Positions 51,401 to 57,386 of a stretch of 64,000 nucleotides of DNA are shown piece after piece. Below the pieces are notes generated by a model. The model saw only the letters and a list, made by a program, of their open reading frames with translations, made no database searches and had not been told where the DNA came from. Both the position numbers and the translations under genes were made by a program. The DNA comes from CAVOEB01 sp965249645 (GTDB lineage: Bacteria; Pseudomonadota; Alphaproteobacteria; UBA828; JAPUJA01): assembly GCA_965249645.1 (NCBI GenBank), contig CBDFML010000012.1:1674001-1738000 (forward strand), read 5' to 3'. Position 1 is the stretch's first letter. Each line of letters opens with the position of its first letter.

Positions 51401-53595
51401 GCGAGGTCCAGGTAGTCGACATTCAGAAGAGCACACTGTTCCAGGTTTGGAAGGACAATGCGCCAGCTGCGGCGGAGATCCGCGAGAGCACGGAAGAACA
51501 AGTAGTCCTGGAGTGCCTCTTCGTACTTTCGCTTGACCGGGGCCAGTTCCGGCTCTGCATCGCGGTTGCCGTAGTCGCGGAAAGGCAGTGACAGCGACTT
51601 GAAGATCGCCTCGCCGAGTGTCGCATAGTCGAGTATGCCGCTCGCTTCGGTCTCGAGTGCTTGCCGTATCCCGGCGCGCAGCCGGACCACCTGGACGAAG
51701 TCATTGAAGTGACCGGACTGTAGTGCTGCATCCTGCCGGTTGTCGGTGAAACTCAGGAGCTTCTGGTCGCGCGGAGAATGTCCGCCGTCCCGCAAGCGGT
51801 TGAGGATCGAAAAGGCGGTGATGGTCGTCGAGGTGCTTCGGCCCTCGCTTCCGAGACGCGTGAGCTTCGTGCCCTCGTTCGTCTTGGCGTCATAGAACAC
51901 ACCTGCTGTCGGATCGAAGAGAAGGCGTGCCTGCATGAACCAGCCCCAGTACTTCAGCGGATCCGTCTCTGAGCAGGTTCCGTATTCGTCGAAGTACAGC
52001 TTCCGAGGGAAGTATGCTCGCTTCTTTGAATCCGGAACCTTCTCGCCGCTCGCGCGTGTTCGCACCCAGGCTTCCGGCAGGTAATCGAGATCCTGATCCG
52101 GATCCCAGATCTCGTCACCGATAATCAGATACCCGTCCGTGACGTCGTCATCGTCATCCCCAGTCGCGCGAAACTCTCGAGGCGCGAGCTGGCCATTCGC
52201 CAGAGAAACACACATGAAGGGGTGTCCCGTGGCCCGGCTGAAGACGTTGGCGAAGATGGGTTTGTTGCTGTCGTCATGTTTGTAGATACCCGGCTCAAGG
52301 GTGATGAACCGTTCCTCACCCTGGTCGAGTGTCGTGTAAACGGACCCGGTCTGAGCGATGAACTGATGGAGCTTGAAGGGCAGGAGCGTATAGCGCGAAC
52401 CTCCTTCCTGAATGCGCTGGTTGACGGCACTTACCCATTGCAGGGTCGCCTCGAGAACCAACCGACATCTGTCTTCCGGTGCGCCTGAGTCCTCGGCCAA
52501 TGTCGCGACGACATGACTGAACCCCATCGGCATCCGCCGAGCCAATCCCCCGTCAAGCTCTTCGAGGGCTATGCGGTTTTCAAGCCACACGGCCACCGGA
52601 TGCTTGCGGAGTTCGGTTTCATTTGCATCGGTGTCGATTCCAGCTGTGATGGCATCATGGAGCTCCTGCTTTGAAGGCTGTTTCCCAGCTCCGTCCAGCG
52701 AGCGCGCCAGCGTCTCGCTTATGATCTGATCGGGCTCGAACGATCGGCCGAACACCGTGCTCGCAACACGCGCGACCTCCGCGCGCCGAGACTCCTCGCT
52801 ACCCACCGAGACCATGGTTGCTGAGGTGCCAATGCAGCAGACCGATTGCTTGCATTGAGCTTGGATGCGGCGGATGAGCATGGAGACGTCCGCACCCTGT
52901 CTTCCGCGATAGGTGTGAAGCTCATCGAAAACGAGGTGCCGGAGATTTTCGAAGATGGCATCGCGAATGGGCCGCTCCTGCACTCGAGTGAGCAGGAGTT
53001 CGAGCATCATGTAGTTGGTGAGGAGAACTTGCGGCGGATCCTCGCGCATCGCTTGCCTCCGCTCCTCCTTTTCCTGGCCGGTGTACTGGCCGAAGGTGAT
53101 GGGAAAATCGCGTCCTGTGTTCCTTTCGTAGTTGTCCTTGTAGGTGTTGAATTCGTTGGTCTGAGAGTTGATCAGCGCGTTCATCGGATAGACGATGACC
53201 GCGGCTACTCCCGCAGTTTCCGGGTTGGCGAGCAGGTGGTTGAAGACCGTGCCGATGTAGGTCAGTGACTTGCCCGAACCGGTCCCCGAAGTGACGACGA
53301 AGTCGGTGCCGCTGACGCCCAATTGAATGGCCTCGCATTGATGGCGATACAGGGAGTAGCCGTCGAAGATGTGTCGAACGTCTTCGTGCAGCAATCCAGA
53401 GGCTATAACCTCTTCGACGGTGCCGGCCTGTTCGTACGCAGGATTAAATTGCAGTAGGGGCTGCGGCCAGAGGCGACCCTCAGCAAGAGAGTCCTCTACC
53501 TCCCGCGCGATCGCTGGGTCGGAAATGTTGATGAAGCTGCGAATATACTGCGCATAGTCGTCAACGATTTGCTTGTGGGTGTCGAAGACGTTCAT
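48424..53595 (-). CDS. Very large DEAD/DEAH helicase with C-terminal DUF1998-like domain
   Basis: 1723 residues. N-terminal helicase half: Q-motif-like YSLYRHQCEAI, Walker A SGTGSGKS (103-110), DELH (224-227), GTSATM. Second RecA domain: PTMELGVDIGGLSVVHMRNA and YVQRSGRAGRSGQGALVFTY. The C-terminal third has ILLYEAAEGSLGILSQFVED, the DUF1998 core of MrfA/DrmB/DruE proteins, but the usual clustered Cys residues are not obvious. It is the first gene of the three-gene operon, 85 bp after the Phd-type gene. In DISARM the helicase (DrmA) and DUF1998 protein (DrmB) are separate; here both functions lie in one chain. Confidence 0.82.
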   Translation of the reverse strand: MNVFDTHKQIVDDYAQYIRSFINISDPAIAREVEDSLAEGRLWPQPLLQFNPAYEQAGTVEEVIASGLLHEDVRHIFDGYSLYRHQCEAIQLGVSGTDFVVTSGTGSGKSLTYIGTVFNHLLANPETAGVAAVIVYPMNALINSQTNEFNTYKDNYERNTGRDFPITFGQYTGQEKEERRQAMREDPPQVLLTNYMMLELLLTRVQERPIRDAIFENLRHLVFDELHTYRGRQGADVSMLIRRIQAQCKQSVCCIGTSATMVSVGSEESRRAEVARVASTVFGRSFEPDQIISETLARSLDGAGKQPSKQELHDAITAGIDTDANETELRKHPVAVWLENRIALEELDGGLARRMPMGFSHVVATLAEDSGAPEDRCRLVLEATLQWVSAVNQRIQEGGSRYTLLPFKLHQFIAQTGSVYTTLDQGEERFITLEPGIYKHDDSNKPIFANVFSRATGHPFMCVSLANGQLAPREFRATGDDDDDVTDGYLIIGDEIWDPDQDLDYLPEAWVRTRASGEKVPDSKKRAYFPRKLYFDEYGTCSETDPLKYWGWFMQARLLFDPTAGVFYDAKTNEGTKLTRLGSEGRSTSTTITAFSILNRLRDGGHSPRDQKLLSFTDNRQDAALQSGHFNDFVQVVRLRAGIRQALETEASGILDYATLGEAIFKSLSLPFRDYGNRDAEPELAPVKRKYEEALQDYLFFRALADLRRSWRIVLPNLEQCALLNVDYLDLAEIVAEDGFWADLEIANSLSHPERREFLATVLDYFRLEYAIHSENYLVPSRLKEFEKRIREQLKAPWTLDADEELPAPSVIRLDPLHRSARLSNKSMGPASSLGKYIKHFASQVDVDPKVLRGDHYRDFILRLMRKLKDADYLFEESAKNANNEEVPVFRLRIEKILWKLGDGKTVRPDPIKRRSYKDHKPTPNAFFREIYRRDFTESKRLAAADHTGQLGVDARQDREDRFRADWYLDESRQTPDESKIRSESISALFCSPTMELGVDIGGLSVVHMRNAPPNAANYVQRSGRAGRSGQGALVFTYCSGFSAHDRHFFQHQAELVAGAVQAPRIDLCNRELLVTHLHALAISAIGLPGLEAGGGEGPSLMRLITDGGPAMPLSPGVIEGLRIGPTTFDSLKVTFRRVIADFADELKRTSHAWYADDWVDQNLGKLAEHLDGAMDRWRKMHQSARALLTRATQPIESGRLKVGSDEYRRYKRLQDQANRQLNLLRNEQGGSKELSEFYPYRYLASEGFLPGYNFTRLPLRIFVPTGSTAGEYISRPRSLALREFGPLNLIYHNGRKYRVSQLVIQDAESSLSEAKVSKRAGYFLTGDQSDLELCPFSGLDLSDNANKEHLHDLLEMTESRGDEAARITCEEEERISRGYQVESFFHVDGGDFTSIHWAVARSGDNHLLNLRFIPAARLVSLNKGWRFQKTEGFPMGMTSGNWRNSMPEPDPDAREDYRIVKLWTSNLADALYIEPIQALGLEPDGVITLQHALKRAIESVFQVEPNEIGVSTMGDPECPNILLYEAAEGSLGILSQFVEDVATFRKVIETAQQVCRFDDEEYKAPASYDDLMSYYNQRDHQRLDRFLIRDALDKLKLTDIAIQASAAFKDYEEQYQHMLRHLDPNSSTERTFIEHLYQNGLRLPDAAQKRVSGIYCQPDFYYEPRVWVFCDGSPHDELQVRERDDEQRQLIIARGDEVWSWHYREDLAAKITQRPDIFRKVR

Positions 53596-53680
53596 GGCTT
53601 GGCCCGTCTGGAGCTGCAGGTATCGGCGATCTTCCAGAGATCCAGGTCGGAATTCCTGGTGCCTGTCAGGTGGTCAGCAA

Positions 53681-53878
53681 TCATTGGCTCGGGTACGCAC
53701 TACTCTTATTTGGCGTGGCACCGCGTCGATCTAGTGCCTTAAGCCGCTCAAACTCTTCAATCGCCATGACCACGACCACAGGACGTCCATGCTTGGCCAC
53801 CGTCACCGGCTCGGCACGGGCAAGGTCGATCAGCCGTCCGAAGCTATATTTCGCATCCTTCGCCGTCAGGGTCTTCAT
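53681..53878 (-). CDS. Phd/YefM-type antitoxin without visible toxin
   Basis: 65 residues: MKTLTAKDAKYSFGRLIDLA, then RAEPVTVAKHGRPVVVVMAI, the N-terminal DNA-binding fold of Phd antitoxins, with the short toxin-binding tail EEFERLKALDRRGATPN. ATG at 53878 is preceded by GGGGAG; an alternative ATG is at 53890. No toxin-sized ORF follows before the helicase gene at 53595 or precedes it. As the first gene on this strand it may act as an autoregulator of the whole operon; that role is inferred from position. Confidence 0.78.
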   Translation of the reverse strand: MKTLTAKDAKYSFGRLIDLARAEPVTVAKHGRPVVVVMAIEEFERLKALDRRGATPNKSSAYPSQ

Positions 53879-53987
53879 CGCACTCCCCATATTACCAAGC
53901 GATAGTTTTGGCTAATTTGGCCAAAAAAGCAATGTTTGAGACTGCCCCCGAGTGATGAATAGCCCGCTCGGAAGCGTTTGAGCCGGG

Positions 53988-54239
53988 TCACATTCGTCTC
54001 ACGATCCACAGCACCTTGCCGACGATTTGGGCTTCATCCATGTCGCATGTGTAGTCGGCGTAGTGGGGATTGGCGGAGATCAGCCGGTCACGCTCGCGCA
54101 GCTCGGGTCCCATCGAATTCCCACGCGCCATGAGTATGCGGAGATCGTCCGAGCTCGCATCGCCCTCGTAACGGATCATCCCCTCGGGCAGGAACCAGCG
54201 CACCTTCTCGATGGCGAACTCGTCGGCGAGCGCACCGGG
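53988..54239 (-). pseudogene. Decayed CI-type repressor (S24 domain remnant)
   Basis: The frame reads PGALADEFAIEKVRWFLPEG, ILMARGNSMGPELRERDRLI, then SANPHYADY and EAQIVGKVLWIVRRM. It parallels the intact CI at 61429 (WFFPDPVIR, TIDGDSMEPL, SVNPEYDTY, EVHIIGRVVWTARRL). An internal deletion of ~35 residues removed the catalytic Lys, a stop precedes PGALADE, and the DNA-binding domain is gone. The catalytic Ser context (GNSM) survives. It is the relic of another prophage immunity region beside the attachment core. Confidence 0.75.
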
Positions 54240-54410
54240 TCAAGAAGCCCAGGAATTGTCATGCGCACGGTACTGGGCTCGGACAAGGTGGAGCACTGTG
54301 ATTCCGATGTGCGCCCGGACTTAGATCGCCATTCTTCGCCACTCGTCGCCGCGCCATTTGCGGAGATAGTGCGGAGTCGTGGCGGCGGTGTCGTGACACC
54401 CCAAATGAGA

Positions 54411-54444
54411 AGGCCCGTAACTATTTGAAGTTACGGGCCTTTTT
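54411..54444. terminator. Intrinsic terminator next to the tRNA core
   Basis: AGGCCCGTAAC (54411-54421) and GTTACGGGCCT (54430-54440) form a perfect 11-bp stem with an 8-nt loop, followed by TTTT on the + strand. On the minus strand it would directly follow the CCA end of the tRNA, the usual place of a tRNA terminator. Confidence 0.75.
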
Positions 54445-54488
54445 GGTTGCGGGGGTGGGATTTGAACCTACGACCTTCAGGTTATGAG
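54444..54488 (-). other. Attachment core: 3' part of initiator tRNA-Met(CAU)
   Basis: On the minus strand, CTCATAACCTGAAGG (anticodon loop with CAT and 3' anticodon stem), GGTTCAAATCC (T arm) and CCCCGCAACCA (acceptor 3' strand plus CCA) match the last ~45 nt of alphaproteobacterial tRNA-fMet. Upstream of the loop the sequence no longer pairs (TGAGT against CCTGA), and no 5' acceptor strand TGCGGGG is found. It is therefore not a whole tRNA but an att core, next to the integrase gene at 54668. Confidence 0.75.
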
Positions 54489-54667
54489 ACTCACCTGTAC
54501 GTTTGCGCTACGTTTCGCTTCCGCGCGCTTATGTTAGTATAAATACCGCTTTATCAGCGTCTTGTGAGGTTTATCAACCATCCAGTCCTGTCAGGCTTGC
54601 GCAATAGTACGCGCGATTTTGATTTCTGGTGTTGAGTTTGGTGTTGAGTTTGCGTGGCGAGCGTGTG

Positions 54668-55921
54668 ATGATCGCCGGCATGGAAACACCATCCGTAAAG
54701 CGTACGGCGAACGTCAAACTTCTGCTCACGAAGCGGGCCGTCGAGGCTCTCGAGACCGCCGACAAGCCCTGGATCGCCTGGGACGAGAAGTTGAGCGGCT
54801 TCGGCGTCTGCGTATATCCGTCCGGTATCAAGTCCTTCCTGGCCAACTATCGCGCCGGTGACGGTGGTCGGAAGGCGCCCAACAAGCGTGTGGTCCTCGG
54901 CCGGTACGGCAAGCTCGCCCCCGATCATGCGCGGCGTCTGGCTCAGAAGCTCCTGGGCCAGGTCGCCGACGGCAACGATCCAGCGGGCGAACGCACGGAA
55001 TCACGGGCCATGCCAACGCTTAAAGATGCCTTCGATGGCTACATGGCGGCCAATCCCAACCGATCGCAGCGCACCGATGAACTCTACCGCTACGAGGCCA
55101 AGCGCTATCTTGGCGACTGGCTGGTGCGTCGGCTCGACGCGATCGGCCGCCAGGATGTAGAAGCCCGTTTCAACCGCATCACCGAGGATCACGGCTGGTC
55201 CCCGGCTAACCGGTCGATGTCCCTGCTGCGCTCGATTTACCGCCGTCCCTGCGTCGACCATGACGGCTTGCGCAATCCAGTCGATCTCTGGCTGGCCGGC
55301 GGCGGCAAGTTCCATCGCAAGGCGCGGCGAAAGATATCCGCCCCTGACGAGGTGTTGCCGTGCTGGCGTGCCGGCATCAAGGCGGAAGTGAACAACCCGG
55401 CGATCCGCGACGCGTTATGGTTTGGTCTCTATACCGGTATGCGCCGCGAAGAAGTGCTGACCCTACGATGGGAGCGGGTTGACATGGGGTCCCTCGCCTT
55501 CCGGGTCGAAGAGACCAAGACCGGCGTACCTTTGGAGCTTCCCATCACCCGGCAATTGGAAACCATCCTCGATCGCCGCCGGGCGGAAGGCGAAGAGCTG
55601 CCGGAGAACATCCGCTCCTGGGTCTTCTCCTCCCCGACCAGCACGTCGGGCCATGTCCAGGACCCGCACCATCTCTATGCCCGGATCACCAAGGCCGGCG
55701 GCGCCAAGTTCTGGTTCCACGGGCTGCGCAACTGCTTCATTACCGTCGCCGAACGTGATCTCATGCTGCCGACGGCGCTGACCAAGCGGCTGGTCAATCA
55801 TGCGCGGCCCAACGATGTGACCGAGGGCTACGCCGCCGACTGGACTATCGCCCAGCTCCGCGCGCCCGCGCAACGGGTCGCCGACCGGATCGACGCGCTA
55901 GTGAATGGAAGTGTGCTCTGA
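54668..55921 (+). CDS. Tyrosine recombinase / phage integrase
   Basis: 417 residues. Arm-binding DUF4102-like N terminus (LTKRAVEALETADKPWIAWD, LSGFGVCVYPSG), a core-binding SAM-like domain (~115-200), then the catalytic domain with R259 (GMRREE), K284 (ETKTG), H351-x-x-R354 (FHGLRN), H378 and Y388 (EGYAADW). All residues needed for site-specific recombination are present. ATG at 54668 or 54680 are both possible. It lies 180 bp from the tRNA-fMet core, which is its probable site. Confidence 0.9.
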   Translation: MIAGMETPSVKRTANVKLLLTKRAVEALETADKPWIAWDEKLSGFGVCVYPSGIKSFLANYRAGDGGRKAPNKRVVLGRYGKLAPDHARRLAQKLLGQVADGNDPAGERTESRAMPTLKDAFDGYMAANPNRSQRTDELYRYEAKRYLGDWLVRRLDAIGRQDVEARFNRITEDHGWSPANRSMSLLRSIYRRPCVDHDGLRNPVDLWLAGGGKFHRKARRKISAPDEVLPCWRAGIKAEVNNPAIRDALWFGLYTGMRREEVLTLRWERVDMGSLAFRVEETKTGVPLELPITRQLETILDRRRAEGEELPENIRSWVFSSPTSTSGHVQDPHHLYARITKAGGAKFWFHGLRNCFITVAERDLMLPTALTKRLVNHARPNDVTEGYAADWTIAQLRAPAQRVADRIDALVNGSVL

Positions 55922-56111
55922 GTTCAACAAATGTGTCATCGCTGGAGAAGTCTCCCGCACCGCTAGAAATACGGCGGACGGATCAGACTGTGATCGCACC
56001 CGTCCGTTCGGTCGCTCCCAAACAGCATGCAGAGACAAGGCGCCAGCGAAGATGGTCGGAGGAGTCACGAACAGAGATCCACCTCGAGCCGCCCGAGATT
56101 ACGAGGAGAGC

Positions 56112-56645
56112 ATGAAGATCTTGGAGAAACTTATCCTCACAAGCGTACTTATTCTCATCACGAACGCAGCACTGGCGCAGCAGTGCTACACGTCCTCAAT
56201 ACTCAGCCCAAATCCATTCATGGGCAATGACGGAGAAATATTCAAGCTCTCAGATGGGAGTCTGTGGGAAGTCAAGTATGAGTACGAGTATTTGTATGCG
56301 TACTACCCAACCGTTGTCATGTGCCCTTCAATTGGAAAGATGTTGGTGGATGGACGTAACCTCGACGTGGAACAGGTCGGTGAAACGAATCTTAATTCTC
56401 CTTCGCGAAAATCACGAGTTGACTCAATAGATGTCATTGAATCTCGAATAGACGGAGATTTTGAGGGGTGGGATGGCGAAACCATTGTCAAACTAATGAA
56501 TAGGCAAATTTGGCAGCAGATAGAGTTTTACTACCACTATCATTACTCGTTCATGCCTGACGTTCTCATTTATCGGACTGCTGGTGGATACAAGATGAAG
56601 GTTGAAGGCATACGCAAGTCGGTAGGCGTCATCCAACTCAGATGA
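56112..56645 (+). CDS. Secreted hypothetical protein, low-GC accessory gene
   Basis: 177 residues. Clear signal peptide: MKILEK, then LILTSVLILITNAALAQ, cleavage after ALA. The mature part starts QCYTSSILSPNPFMGNDGEI, has KLSDGSLWEVKYEYEYLYAY and two cysteines (CYTSS, VVMCPS) that may form a disulfide. GAGGAGAG precedes the ATG. Base composition is well below that of the phage genes. No family recognised; SH3-like or lipocalin-like small beta proteins look similar. Probably cargo. The 190 bp from the integrase show nothing else. Confidence 0.6.
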   Translation: MKILEKLILTSVLILITNAALAQQCYTSSILSPNPFMGNDGEIFKLSDGSLWEVKYEYEYLYAYYPTVVMCPSIGKMLVDGRNLDVEQVGETNLNSPSRKSRVDSIDVIESRIDGDFEGWDGETIVKLMNRQIWQQIEFYYHYHYSFMPDVLIYRTAGGYKMKVEGIRKSVGVIQLR

Positions 56646-56702
56646 TGTTCTATTAGCAGCAGCTTGACGATTGATTGCATCGCGTTGGCCGTCCCAAAAA
56701 AG

Positions 56703-56890
56703 TGGCCCGCCCCCATCGGGTGGTCCACCGCTTAAGAGAGAGTTGGGCGCGCGGATTTAGTTGAAGGGCCGACCGGAACCCATCAACAGCGTAGGTCGGT
56801 TCTTCAACGGTGGGCAATACAGTTTCTGGTGCCGGTGGTTGATATCCGAGTGAGCTGTGCGGTCGGAGGGGCTGATGCGGTGCTCTATGC
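56703..56890 (-). mobile_element. IS3-family (IS407-like) remnant, right end only
   Basis: On the minus strand PLRPHSSLGYQPPAPETVLP is the conserved C terminus of an IS3-type OrfB. It is followed by a terminal repeat whose outer end reads TGGCCCGCCCCCATCGGG from 56703, similar to the left end at 14654 (TGATCCTCCCCCATTGG). The rest of the transposase is missing and the element is truncated near 56890, just before the duplicated phage gene. Confidence 0.6.
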
Positions 56891-56975
56891 GCCGAGGCCC
56901 GCACGAGAGGAGCGGTTGGCTTTGAAAACCCGTGTCGGGTTAGGTTTGTTGCCGTTTTGCCGATGCAGTTTGACT

Positions 56976-57347
56976 ATGAATGAAGACAACGAAACACGGG
57001 TTGCAGCCAATCTGGCGAAGGTCATGGCCATGACGTGCGTCCGCAACACCATGCTTGAGGATATCCACGCCGGACTGACGTCCGTCACCCGAACGGGCGA
57101 CTATTCGGATGTCATGGTCATCGACGCGGACGGGCGGAAAATCCCATGGCCCGAGGTTTCGCATTTTGGAGACGATACGATGCAGGATCTGATGAAGCAG
57201 GTCGTCAACCGGCTGTACACGTTTCACCTCTTGGCAGACGATCCGCGCTTTCAGGATGCGATCGCTCGATGGGAGGCGGTCGCCCGGAAATGGGACGAGC
57301 CGGAGCTGGACGCCGACTTTAAAAAGTCCTTCTCGGTTGCTCGATGA
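56976..57347 (+). CDS. Phage hypothetical protein, copy 2 of a duplicated gene
   Basis: 123 residues, paralogue of 38608-38976: ANLAKVMAMTCVRNTMLEDI, VTRTGDYSDVMVIDADGRKI, ARWEAVARKWDEPELDADF. The DNA before the ATG is also conserved. In copy 1 the gene follows an intact endolysin; here an IS remnant and cargo replace the endolysin. The SIR2 gene begins 39 bp downstream on the same strand, so the two may be co-transcribed. Function unknown. Confidence 0.6.
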   Translation: MNEDNETRVAANLAKVMAMTCVRNTMLEDIHAGLTSVTRTGDYSDVMVIDADGRKIPWPEVSHFGDDTMQDLMKQVVNRLYTFHLLADDPRFQDAIARWEAVARKWDEPELDADFKKSFSVAR

Positions 57348-57386
57348 ACTTCTTTCACTCACGCCGGAGAGTGGAGAATACCCGTC

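Noticed and set aside
53596..53680. Toxin gene paired with the Phd antitoxin
   Set aside because: The 85 bp before the helicase gene is too short and has no open frame; the other side holds only the repressor relic.
54444..54530. Complete tRNA-Met gene
   Set aside because: Only the 3' part pairs correctly; the 5' anticodon strand, D arm and 5' acceptor strand are missing.
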